64,000 nucleotides of DNA from Calamus simplicifolius (Eukaryota; Streptophyta; Magnoliopsida; Arecales; Arecaceae), in contig UESW01003902.1 in assembly GCA_900491605.1 (NCBI GenBank), positions 393,840-457,839 on the forward strand, given 5' to 3'. Every line of letters starts with the position of its first letter. Position 1 is the first letter of the stretch. Under the pieces are notes generated by a model that was not told where the DNA came from, searched no databases, and saw only the letters and a program-made list of their open reading frames with translations. Of the stretch, positions 45,317 to 56,300 are shown in pieces. A program made the position numbers and the translations under genes.

Positions 45317-47163
45317 ACATGTAGTCGGTCCCAAATGATGTGCTGACCCTGCAAAACATCAACCATATGCGACATAACATCGTACATGTAGTCGGTCCCA
45401 AATGATGCAATCTCCACCCGACCCATATGTAGAGTGTTGGTACCAATGCTGATGGCATCCTCACAGCGCCGCCGGTAAACGTCAAGATCAACATCAACAT
45501 CTTCAGTTCGTGCACAATCATATATGCTGGATCGGCTCTCTGGGGGGTGGACAACCAAGTGCGTGATACGAGAATACCAAGCCATATATCCTGGAACACA
45601 GTCCGATGGTCGGACAACCGGATGGCTCCTACGACGTTGGCTCAGTACGTGATCCTCCCACTCCTCCCATAACTGATCCAAGAAGACATACGCAATACGG
45701 TACGATCCTGCTATCGGTCCTCTACTGGCTCGCACAGGGGCTAGTGGCGCGCGAGGGATCGTCTGTATCCGACCAAACTGTCGTAGAACCCTTTCAGGAT
45801 GATAGGGTTCTACGACATCCATACACTTTAGGCATCCACTGAAGAATGCAATGTCTAGGAACGGACGATCAGCTCGCTGATGACGATGGGGATCCCAAAT
45901 GACCTGCAACATATAAACAATACCCAGCTAGGTCATATATAGCAAATTAAAAAAACTTAAATATACAAGCGACACATCATGGTACATACCTGATCGGCCC
46001 TCAAAACGTCCAATGACTCACGAAGAACAACTAAATGGTCCATCGAGGTACGTGATGGAGTGCCAGGATGCCAACGGTGCACGCGGGGCCTCGCATCAGT
46101 ATAATCAAGGGATGGATAAGGAGTGAGATCTGGAAAATGCTCATAAATCCAAGCCTGGAGCAGCGTCATGTATCCACTGATCTGTCTAACTGATGCCCTA
46201 GATGCAATCCCTAGCTGACGGTACAAGAAAGTCAAGGCAGCGGCACCCCAGGAATATGAGCTCACTCTATCCAAATCCCTAAATAGAGCAAGATAAGCTA
46301 TAGGCACCCTCGTTCCACTTTTATCAACAAAGAGTGTGCACCCTATCAAAAATAGCAAATACCCCCGCGCTGCACACTCTATCCTGTGATGACTATCTCT
46401 ATCAGATACAGTGTGAAAATGACTCTTCAACCACTCTAACCTAACAGACTGAACGCGTACAGATAGAACCTCCTGACGCGCATCTGTATCTGACACACCC
46501 AATAGCTCAACAAGTATGTCCTCAGCTTCCCGATCGCTCATCCTCTCACATGACACTGAGGAACCCATGACAGTAATCCCTAAGATGGCGGCTACATCGT
46601 CCAATGTAATAGTCATCTCGCCATAGGGTAGATGGAAGGTGTTCGTCTCGGGCTGCCATCTCTCTACAAAGCCGGAGACAAGAATCTTATCGGTGAACCG
46701 ATAAGAGGAGTGCACTAGATCTATAAGGCCCGACTGCTCTACGATTGCCCTGAACTTCCTATTTGATTGCCTTGATGCCCACCACTGCCATTCAGCTACC
46801 TTGGCAGCATGGTTCATGCACTTCAGTGGAGCCCGTTCCTGTAATATAAATGTCATTAATAATTTATATCACAGCATCGTAACGATAAATTAAAGAAAGT
46901 AAAATGCAATAGCAATTAAATAATACCTGTTGCCTCCAGATCGAGGCTGCTATATGTGTCCTGAAACTACTCAGGACAGACTCATCCTCTGGACCTCCTG
47001 GACATGGCCCGACAGCTTCACCTTCAACGTCCATAGCGGGCATGTCCTCGTCTACTGTCTCAGCAGGGGGCGATGGTGCAGCAGGAACCTCGGCCTCAGC
47101 ATGACCGGCACAAGGTCTTCTGGCTGACACCGTGGGTCTAAATCGCGAGGAACCAGCATCCAT
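45112..47163 (-). CDS. Plant mobile domain (PMD/MAIN-like) protein in a MULE
   Basis: Exons 47163-46927, 46838-45990 and 45903-45112 join in phase 0 with GT..AG introns, giving 625 aa without a stop. Residues 1-79 are low-complexity. Exon 2 carries the PMD core: FRAIVEQSGLIDLVHSSY, GEMTITLDDVAAILGI, SWGAAALTFLYRQLG and YSWGAA. Exon 3 has IAFFSGCLKCMDVVEPYHPERVLRQFG-type landmarks, SYRIAYVFLDQLWEEWEDHV and DCVPGYMAWYSRITH. PMD genes occur both as host genes (MAIN, MAIL1) and inside transposons; here the setting is a transposon. The last 65 or so codons (45320 down) are antisense MULE transposase sequence, so the C-terminus is chimeric. The intact frame suggests recent selection or recent arrival. 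Confidence 0.8.
45317..45407. repeat. 24-bp direct repeat at the MULE/PMD junction
   Basis: The same 24 bp occur at 45317-45340 and 45384-45407. The left copy lies exactly where MULE transposase homology ends, and the right copy belongs to the inverted PMD gene. This looks like a filler or template-switch scar of the fusion. Confidence 0.8.
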
Positions 47164-47299
47164 ATCTGAAACTGAACAAAAAATTCAGATTTACATTGAT
47201 GAATTATAAGACTAAATTGACCAAGAATGACAAGCCAATAAGTGCAATTGCCAAAATTCAGTAGTGTTATGTGCAAGTGGGTTAATAAGTTTACTGTTA

Positions 47300-48030
47300 A
47301 CGACCTGGGAGCTCCCATGCCTCCCATGCCGGACAACCCGCTGGAGAGGGAGCTCCGAGCGGGAATGCCGCTGGCATTCACAAAAAAAAAAAAAAAAAAC
47401 CTTAACGGGGAAGGGACCCGGCGGGCCGCCGGCTCCCTTCCTCGTTCTCATGCCGGACCGCCGGCATGGGAGCTCACATGCTTCCCATGCCGGACAACCC
47501 GCCGGACAACCCGCCGGAGAGGGAGCTCCGGGCGGGAATGCCGCCGGCACTCACAAAAAAAAAAAAATGCTTAACGGGGAAGGGAGCCGGCGGGCCGCCG
47601 GCTCCCTTCCTCGTTCTCATGCCGGACCGCCGCCGGCATGGGAGCTCCCATGCCGGACAACCCGCCGGACAACCCGCCGGAGAGGGAGCTCCGGGCGGGA
47701 ATGCCGCCGGCACTCACAAAAAAAAAAAAAAAACCTTAACGGGGAAGGGAGCCGGCGGGCCGCCGGCTCCCTTCCTCGTTCTCATGCCGGACCGCCGCCG
47801 GCATGGGAGCTCCCATGCCGGACAACCCGCCGGACAACCCGCCGGAGAGGGAGCTCCGGGCGGGAATGCCGCCGGCACTCACAAAAAAAAAAAAAAACGG
47901 AAGGGAGCCGGCGGCCCGCCGGCTCCCTTCCTCGTTCTCATGCCGGACCGCCGCCGGCATGGGAGCTCCCATGCCGGACAACCCGCCGGAGAGGGAGCTC
48001 CGGACCGCCGGCATGGGAGGTAAGTAAAAA
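47300..48030. repeat. GC-rich ~170-bp tandem repeat upstream of the PMD gene
   Basis: Four to five units each consist of an A run, a CTTAACGGGGAAGGGA block, GCCGGCGGGCCGCCGGC and GCCGCCGGCATGGGAGCTC palindromes, then doubled GACAACCCGCC blocks and GAGGGAGCTCCGGGCGGG. The units are almost identical, implying recent amplification or homogenisation. They lie 140-870 bp upstream of the PMD start codon inside the MULE. All frames through them are artefacts. Confidence 0.9.
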
Positions 48031-48344
48031 AAAAAAAATGTGACTCACCTGGCCGGAGAACCGCCGGGAGGGGAGGAGGTGCTCCACCGGGAGGGGAGGA
48101 GGAGCTCCGCCGGGAGAGGAGGAGAGAATCGATGGAGGGCGGGGGGGGCGGCGCGGACGAAAACGGGGAGGGTGGGTGGGGTGTGCTGAGAAATTGTGAG
48201 GGGTGAAAATGGGATGGGGGTAATTTAGGGATTAAAAAAAAATGGATGGGTGTAGTGAGTTAAGTTGTGGGTGTAGTTAGCAAATTTTTTTTTTTTTTAA
48301 ATGCGGGTGCTGAGAGAATTTTTGTGGGCGCCAATAGAAGCTCC

Positions 48345-48967
48345 GCTTGGACTTTTCTACGGTTTGCATTTCTGATTGTTGGAAAGGCCTTTATGCACCG
48401 TCCGCAGCACGCATATCTAAATAATTTTATTTTTTTACATATTATAAGTATAATTTTTATACGTGTGCTTACCCAATCAACGTGCAATTTGCTCGCTTCT
48501 GCGCTATACACAACGAAGAAGGACTTTTCCTTTGCTCCTTAGGATGCCGGCTTGGTCCTTGGAAGCGAGAAGAAGCAATGGAAGGCTGCTAATTTATGGC
48601 CCACCACTTGACTCGTTAAATGTAAGTTAGAGAAGACTTGCTGCACCAGGCCACCACTTGACCCATTAAACGTAAGTCAGAAAAGACTTGCTGCATCACT
48701 GACAGAAAAGACTCGTTGCATCAGATAATACAGTAAGTATGCATCAGTCATATACATATATTATCATGCATGCTAAAATTCAATAAATTTTATCATGCAC
48801 CGCATATTCAACAGTACATATAGACGACTAATCCGTATGATCATTATACATTTGCTACATCAAAAAATGATGCAGCAAAATTTTTTCACGCAAGTTATGG
48901 GAACATGCCATGTTTGGATCTGTTTGGATCCTTCGAAGGAAAGGGAAAAGAAGCTAAAAATTTCAAT
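48345..48967. other. Intergenic, short local duplication
   Basis: A ~56-bp block with CCACTTGACYCRTTAAAYGTAAG, present at about 48600-48650 and 48651-48700, is followed by a third partial copy ending near 48722. No gene is recognised. Confidence 0.5.
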
Positions 48968-49550
48968 AAAAAGTTAAATATATTTTTAACTCTTAAATTT
49001 AAAGAAATATGTTATTTTAATTCTTAAAATTTAAAAAATTATAAAATTAATACTAAACTTTATTTGTTATTTTTATTTGGTTTCTATCGTTAAAATAGGG
49101 TAATATAGTAAGCAACTCACCTACATAATATTTGACGTGTCCACCTCATCGCCACGCTAATGGTAAGAGAGAAAAAGGAAGAGAAAGAAAAAGGAAAACG
49201 ATACGGAAAGGGGCCGAGGAAGGGTAATCGCTATAGAACGCTAAAAAAAGAGGAGTGATGCAAAAAAGGGTCACGGAAGGCTAGCCCCCCCACTGCAGCC
49301 CTATTCTGTTGGGATGGAAAGGGGGTCTCTTTTTCTCTCTCTTTTATTTTTCTTGCCATTGACATGGCAATGAGGTGAAGGACACAGAATGTCACGTAGA
49401 AAGTTGCTTAAAGTGTTACCTTATTTCAACATCAGGGATCAAATAAGAATAAAAAATGAAATTCAGGATTAATTTTGTAAGTTTTTGATATTTAAGAATT
49501 AAAGTGACACATTCCTAATTCAAAGGTTAAAAATGTAGTTTAGCCCTCAC
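48968..49550. mobile_element. Foldback-type element with ~190-bp inverted arms
   Basis: The left arm (about 48968-49162) and the right arm (about 49349-49550) are diverged inverted copies. Shared blocks include TTTTAATTCTTAAA, AAAATTAAT and CACCTCATYGCCA. The ~185-bp centre is A/G-rich on the left and T/C-rich on the right, and noncoding. Divergence between arms suggests an old, nonautonomous element. The superfamily cannot be told without target duplications. Confidence 0.7.
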
Positions 49551-49740
49551 AAAAAAAAAAAAAAGAAAAGAGAAAGAAAAAATTGTTATGCTTTCATTTG
49601 AAATAGAAAAGCAAAGAAAAGGGACAGTTTATTAGAAACATTTCTTATTTCTTATTTTGATTTTTATTATTTAAAAATATTTTTTTATTTTTTTTTTTAA
49701 AAAAATATATCAGATAAGCGAAACCAAAACTATTTTGATG

Positions 49741-50078
49741 GTAATGTGTCTAAGGCCGGGCTATGCAGTTCTCAGAAGTTTAGGATGGTTCCCAAAACTA
49801 CTTTGGTGCCATGGCTGAGACTCAGACCAGTCGGTTTTCAGAAGTTCCTAGCGGTTGGAGGAACTATCTACTGCAAGGGTTATTTATATATGCCTTTGGG
49901 CAAAAAGAAAGACACGAAAACATTGGGGCAGGTCTTTCTGTGTATGTATGGGAATTCAAAAGTGTTTGTTTTCACTTCTGCCTTAATAAGTAAAGGCTGA
50001 CTAGATTGAGGGATCTAGTGCTGCACAGGATCACTTTAGTTTGAGAAAAATAAGTCCAAACTAAAGGACCCTGTGACA
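49741..50078 (+). repeat. Inverted LTR fragment of the chromovirus family
   Basis: This is the last 338 bp of the chromovirus LTR in plus orientation, ending CCCTGTGACA at 50078. The neighbouring copies of the same LTR (52467-53397, 57902-58820) are in minus orientation. It abuts reverse-transcriptase sequence directly, so the 3' half of copy A's pol was lost by a rearrangement involving an inverted LTR. It preserves the intact LTR end (TGACA) that is mutated in the 57.9-kb copy. Confidence 0.85.
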
Positions 50079-52466
50079 CCTTTCTTGCATCCATTGCCAC
50101 CAATCCATTGCCGATAATATGCCCAAGAAACTTGACTGTTTCACGGAAAAACTCACATTTTCCTCTTTACATACAATTTATTTTCCCTCAACCAAGAAAA
50201 TACCAATCTTAGATGCTCCAAGTGATCCTTGAAGGACTCACTATATACAACAATGTCGTCCAGAGAGACTATGACAAACTTGTCAATGAAGTCATGGAAC
50301 ACATTGTTCATTAAATTGTAGAAAGTGGCAGGGGCATTTGTCAATCAGAATGGCATAACCAAAAATTCGAAAGAGACATACCTCATAACCATTATGGTCT
50401 TCGATTCATCCCCTTCTGCTATTCGGAGTTGCCAATATCTCGATCACAGGTTCAATTTGGTAAAATGCTTAGCTTTGGACAAGTGATCAAATAAATTTGC
50501 AACCAAAGGCATCAAATATTTGTTCTTGATAGTGACTTTGTTCAGGCCTCTATAATCAACACAAAGTCTCAAAGAACCATCCTGCTTCTCTTGGAACAAT
50601 ACCGGGGCACCAAAAGGGGTTTTTGATGGTTGGATCTTTCTCGAGTCCAACAGTTCTCCCAACTGTTGCTTTAATTCAGCCAACTCTTTCGAAGACATTC
50701 GATAGGGAGCCTTGGCAGGAGGTCTGATGCCTGGCACGAATTCAATTTGGTGGTCTATGCCATGCTGAGGTGGAGGCCCCTTGGGCAACTCTTAGGGCAT
50801 AACATCATCAAATTCCTATAAGATTGCAGCCACCTCCCTTGGTACCTTTGCCATTTCCTCGGGGCCCTCCTCCACAATCACGGCAAGATAGGTGTCGTGG
50901 CCCTTCCTACAGCCACGGGCCAGCTGCCTTGCAGAGATCATCTCCACTTTGCAAACAGGGTCCCTTCCTTGTGCAGAAATGAAGTAAGGTTTCATCCTAT
51001 CACCGATAAATATACCACCCATATGTGGAATAATGGCAACTTTGGCGCCTATGAAAAAGTCATTGCAAGTATGACATCAAAGTCATTGAGGGGAACCACC
51101 ATAAAATCTATCCGGCCCTCCCAGTCGCCGATGGATATATGGGTATCGAAGGCCATGCCCTTCACATCCTGCGATTGGGAATTCACCACCTTGATATGAC
51201 TTGAGTGTTTAGACACGCTTAAGCCCAAGTTGTTCACCATCCTTTCCGCCACGAAACTATGAGTGGCACCAATGACCACCATAGAAAGGACATGACGTAC
51301 ATTGATTCTAGTCTAGAAAAACATCAAATGGGGTCGATCCTTGGTTGCTTCTTCTGCTTCTAGTACTCCAAGCAATTGAAGAGGAGCAACTTGTTCAGGG
51401 CCTATCGATTTAGCATCACTCTCATTTGCCTCTACCGCAACAAGAGTATTCAGCTTCCCCCGCTTTGGATAGTTCTTTGCATAATGAGGGTCGTTGTAGA
51501 TGTAGCAACCTGGATGTGGATTCCCTTTATCATTCTTCAAGGATGGGCCATTTGCCTTGTCCTTCATTTTTACCCTTTCAGATTTCTTTGTTTTGTTCCC
51601 ACCACCATCTTTCTGTTTGGGATGCTTCTTAAGAAATTTGTTGGTGGAGTGGGATTTGTTGTGTGTGGGGGGGGGGGGAAGATGGCTTGTTGATACGGAT
51701 ATCCACCAATCTTTCCGCAATAGCTAGTGCAGCGGATAGATCGATGATCCCTTGCCTTCGCAATTCAAGTTGAGCCCATGGTTGGAGGCCAAATAAGAAG
51801 TTGAAAATTTTATCTGCCTCCAACATATCCCGAATGTCAAACATGAGAGAACTAAATTGCTTCACGTAGTCCTTCACATTGCCATCTTGCTTCAACTTCT
51901 TCAGGGTATCCCTGGCAACCCTAGAAGTGTTATAGGAAAGGAATTGATCCTTCAACTCCTGCTTCGAGGCCTCCCAAGTGTGGATCTTGGGTCGACCCCT
52001 ATCATTGGTCTATGTTTGCCACCATAGCTTCGCATCACCTATTAGGTACATACAAGTGATGGAAACTTTTTCACCTTTAGGGACACGAGCAACCTTAAAA
52101 TACTGCTCCATGTCCCAAAGAAAATTCTCCAGCTCCCTGGCACTCCGATTTCCGTTAAAAGAGTGTGGGCTAGGGACCTTCATTTTCACTCAGGCATCAC
52201 CCAGATAATGAGTCGGGACAATCGATTTGATCAACCTGATATCCGACACTGCCTTATCCATCCGAAGTTGTGCAACCCCCATCAATTGTTGCAGCATGGT
52301 TACAGCTTCTTGCAAGCCTTTAACTTGTGCCCACAATGCAACCCTTTGTTCTATTTGAGGCAACCTGACAATTTCCTTCAACCGAGACATCCTTTCCCTC
52401 AGGGCTTCCATGTTGCCGCCTCTTGCCAGCATTAATGCAACAACTCTCCCGAAATGAAATCTAGTC
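50079..52466 (-). pseudogene. Chromovirus copy A: gag, protease and partial RT
   Basis: Minus strand, reading from 52466. Gag has MEALRERMSRL and QFSSLMFDIRDMLEADKIF. A degraded zinc knuckle, CYIYNDPHYAKNYP, has two of four ligands changed. Protease sequence reads IGATHSFVAERMVNNLGLSV, with the usual catalytic D-S/T-G replaced by IGATHS. Reverse transcriptase is at about 50790-50100 (CVDYRGLNKVTIKNKY, TNAPATFYNLMNNVF), where the YLDD catalytic box reads SLDD. Pol is cut off at 50079, so integrase is missing. It shares its upstream LTR with copy B. It lacks the primer binding site because of a ~150-bp deletion at the LTR/gag border. Confidence 0.85.
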
Positions 52467-53397
52467 AACCTTTACTTATCTAGACAGAAGTGAAAACAAA
52501 CACTCCTTTATTGAATTCTCATACATACACACAAAGACCTGCCCCAATGGTCTCATGCCTTTCTTTCTACCTAAAGGCATACATAAATAACCCTTGCGGT
52601 GGACAGTTCCCCTAACCGCTGGAACTTCTGAAAACCGACGGCCTGAGTCTCAGCCATGCCACCAAAGTAGTTTTGGGAACCACCCCAAACTTCTGAGAAC
52701 TGCATGACCCGGCCTTAGACACATTGCCAAGGTAGTTCTGGGAACCACCCCAACTGCCTTGTGTGCGTCAGCCAAACTCCTGAGAACTGCACGGCCTAGC
52801 CTTAAACACATTGCCAAGGTAGTTCTGGGAACCATCCCAACTACCTTGTGTGCATCCACCAAACTCCTGAGAACTACACGATCCGACCTTATACACATTG
52901 CCAAGGTAGTTTTGGGAACCACCCCAACTGCCTTGTGTGCATCCACAGATCCCTTAGCATGCACCCATTCATGCCTTCGCATCTAGGCTCCCAAGCACGA
53001 CAAGGTTTGCTCACCGTCTCGAAGGCGAAACATTGTCTATGGATGATTTTTCTGGCCAAGGCCTTCCCGTGCTGTGGCCAACTCCATGCCCATCCTTAGG
53101 ACTAGGGCGTTTGACCGTGCCTTTCATAATACTTGCAGGCCATCCCGCTATCTGTCAACCCAGGGTTTCCCAAAAGCTTAGCAACATTGCAACTAGGGCC
53201 CATGCCCTGCACAGCCCGACATTGTGCCTCGCGCATCGAGTGGCCTTGTGCCGCACAGCCCCACACGGCCCTTCGTCGCGCAGCCTTGCACTATCCTATG
53301 TCGTGCAACCCTGCGACGAGCAGCCTATGCCGCACAACCCTGCGTTGCACGTCCCTTTGCCGTGCAAATCCTGCAAAAGATTAATAAGGGTTTGACA
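52467..53397 (-). repeat. Chromovirus LTR shared by copies A and B
   Basis: It opens TGTCAAACC at 53397 (minus strand) and serves as 3' LTR of copy B and 5' LTR of copy A. Its 3' end is missing: the last part of the LTR, the primer binding site and the first gag codons are deleted, and the border at 52466 joins CTAGATT to TCATTTCG with short microhomology. It contains 3.5 tandem units of about 87 bp (52690-52950), as does the LTR at 58.2 kb. Confidence 0.85.
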
Positions 53398-56300
53398 AAC
53401 CACTCCTACCAGAGGAGCCTGACGTCCTCGAAGGGAGGTTTGCTAAATACATGTCAATCTTATCTTTAAACTGTCACATGTTGACTTCTTTTTTCCAACT
53501 AACCTCGCCTTCTGATTCACCCTTCCAATGAATCAGAAACTTGGTCCATCGATTTTTCTTACTGTGCCCAAGGGTCCGATGATCCAATATCCTTTCAACT
53601 TCCTTATCATATTGTTCCCTCACCGTCGGAGGAGACCGCTATTCCTGCACTCGAGAAGGATCAAAACTTGAATGATAAGGTTTCAGGAAACTCATATGAA
53701 AAGTGGGGTACACTTTTAGTCTTTCGGGCAACTACAATCTATAGGCAAACATTCCCCACCCTTTTTACAATTTTGAACTGGCCATCATATCTTGGGATCA
53801 ACACTCGATGTGATCACTTCCGACTGATCCGCTTTCAAATTTATGGGGTTAGCTTTAGCATAACTCTATCCCCCACATTAAACTCTAAGGGTTGGCATCC
53901 CTGATCAGCATATTGCTTCATCCGCCTTACAGCCTTATGCAAACATTCTTGCGCCTCCTCAAACATTTCTTGCTAATCCCTGGAAAATCGATAGGCAGCA
54001 AAATATAGACCCCCCTTTTTTTTGTAAAGCCACCTCTTGAGGAGTAAGGGGTTGTCTTCATGTTGCCAACTCGAAGGGGCTAAACCCTATTGCAAAGGAG
54101 TGATGAAGATTATAACAAAATTGAGCAAAGTCTAACAAGTGTACCCAATTTTGTTAACTTGCCAAGACATAATGCCGAAGGTATTCTTCCAACAATGCAT
54201 TCATCCTTTTTGTCTAGCCATCAGTCTGCGAATGATTGGCCATGGAAAACTTTAATTTTGATCCCATTAGTTGAAAGCGAAAGGTCCAAAACCTTTTCGT
54301 AAACCAAGCGTCCTGATCGCTTATAATATCTGCAAGCAACTTGAAGTGCTTCACCATATTTTGATAAAAGAGATCCGCTGCTACCCCTGTAGGACATTCT
54401 TCTAGGGTTGGGATAAAAATAGCATACTTTGAGAAGCAGTCAACCACCACCAGGATGGATGATAATTCATTTACCTTTGGGAACCCTCCAATGAAGTCCA
54501 TGGAGATCGAAATCCATGGCTTCTCAGCAATAGGAAGAGGCTGCAGCAAGCATGCTTCCTTCCTTCTTTCTACTTTGTCTTATTGGAAAATAAGACAAGA
54601 TTTGACATAAGCTTCAATATCTTACTCCATTCTTGGCCAAATGAAGGAGCGAGATAAGAGAGCTATCATGCGCTCCCTTCTTGGATGACCAGCCCACTGA
54701 GGATCATGAGATTCTTTCATCAACTGGCTCCATAATCCTCCCTCGTAAGGAACATATATTCCACCCCCTTTTGTCACCGAAAGGTTGTCTTCTAGCCAAT
54801 ATCTGGGTAACTCCATCCCGAACTTGTTATAATAACTTTTGATATCCCACATCTGACTGGGCCACCATCTGAATTCTATCAAAAAAGTTTGACTCAATCC
54901 GAGAGATAGAAGCAACTATCTCTTGGATACCTCTCCTGCTTAAGGCATCTGCAATCTGGTTGTGCTTCCCAAGCTTGTGCTACTAAAGAAAATCATGTTT
55001 TGCAAGAAACTCTTGCCATCGAGCCTGTCTAGGTGACAATTTCCTTTGCGTCAAGAAGAAAGTTTTGGCCACATTATCCATCTTCACTACAAACTTGGTC
55101 TCCATCAAGTAAACTTGCCAAGTTCGTAGACAATACACCACTACTGCAAGCATTTCTTTCTCATGGGCAAGGTATATTTGTTCTACCTCTTTTAGTTTCT
55201 AACTCTCGAAGGCAATCGGATGTCCATCTTACACAAAAACTCCTCCAACTGCTAGATCCGAGACATCCATATGGACTTCAAAGGGCTTTGCATAATCTGG
55301 CAACTTTAACATTGGTTCTAAAGAAATGGCCATCTTAATGTCTTCAAATGCCTTATGGCAAGTTTCTGACTAAATCCGAGATCAATCCTTCTTCAGAAGA
55401 TCCATCAAAGGGGATACTTTTCTTGAGTAGCTTGCCACAAACTTATGATAATAATTGGCTAACCCAAGAAATCTCCTTAACTCTGTCATCTTATTTGGCT
55501 TTGGCCACTCAATAATGGCCTATACCTTTCTTTCATTCATTGCCACTAATCCATTGCCGACAATATGCCCAAGAAACTTGATTGTTTCATGGCAAAACTC
55601 ATATTTCTCCCTCTTTACATATAATTTATTTTCCCTCAACCGAGCAAATACCAACTTTAGATGCTCCAAGTGATCCTTGAAGGACTCACTGTATACAACA
55701 ATGTCGTCCAGATAGACTATGACAAACTTGTCAATATAGTCATGGAACACATTGTTCATTAAATTGTAGAAAGTGGCAGGGGCATTTGTCAATCCGAATG
55801 GCATAACCAAAAACTTGAAAGAGCCATACCTCATGACCATTGTGGTCTTTGATTCATTCCCTTCTGCTATTTGGACTTGCCAATATCCCGCTCGTAGGTC
55901 TAACTTGGTAAAATGCTTAGCTTTGGACAAGCGATCAAATAAATCCGCAACCAAAGGCATCAAATATTTGTTCTTGATAGTGACTTTATTCATGCCTCTA
56001 TAATCAACACAAAGTCTCAAAGAACCATCCTACTTCTCTTGGAACAATACCGGGGCAGCAAAAGAGGCTTTCGATGGTTGGATCTTTCCCGAGTCCAATA
56101 GTTCTCCCAACTGTTCTTTAATTTAGCCAACTCTTTTGGGGACATTCGATAGGCAGCTTTGGCAGGAGGTCTGGTGCCCAGCACCGGTTCAATTCGGTGG
56201 TCTATGCCATGCCGAGGTGGAAGCCCCTTGGGCAACTCTTGGGGCATAACATCATCAAATTCCTGCAAGATTGCAGCTACCTCCCTTGGTACCTCCGCCA

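Larger units (their letters stand above)
43877..48344. mobile_element. Mutator-like element carrying a PMD gene
   Basis: Imperfect terminal inverted repeats of about 45 bp, sharing TTCTATTGGC and about 80% identity, lie at 43877-43922 and 48300-48344. Inside are a truncated MULE transposase on the plus strand and a PMD gene on the minus strand, arranged tail to tail at 45.1-45.4 kb. Tandem repeats occupy both the first transposase intron and the upstream region of the PMD gene. A 9-bp target duplication was looked for and not convincingly found. The left end is about 0.5 kb upstream of the predicted start of the BPA1-like gene. Confidence 0.7.

Noticed and set aside
47264..48043. Proteins of up to 259 aa in the GC-rich repeat
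   Set aside because: They come from ~170-bp tandem repeats with poly-lysine from A runs, and similar frames are open in all phases on both strands.
43860..48360. 9-bp target duplication for the MULE
   Set aside because: Flanks such as TTTGGGCCG and GCTTGGACT do not match well enough.
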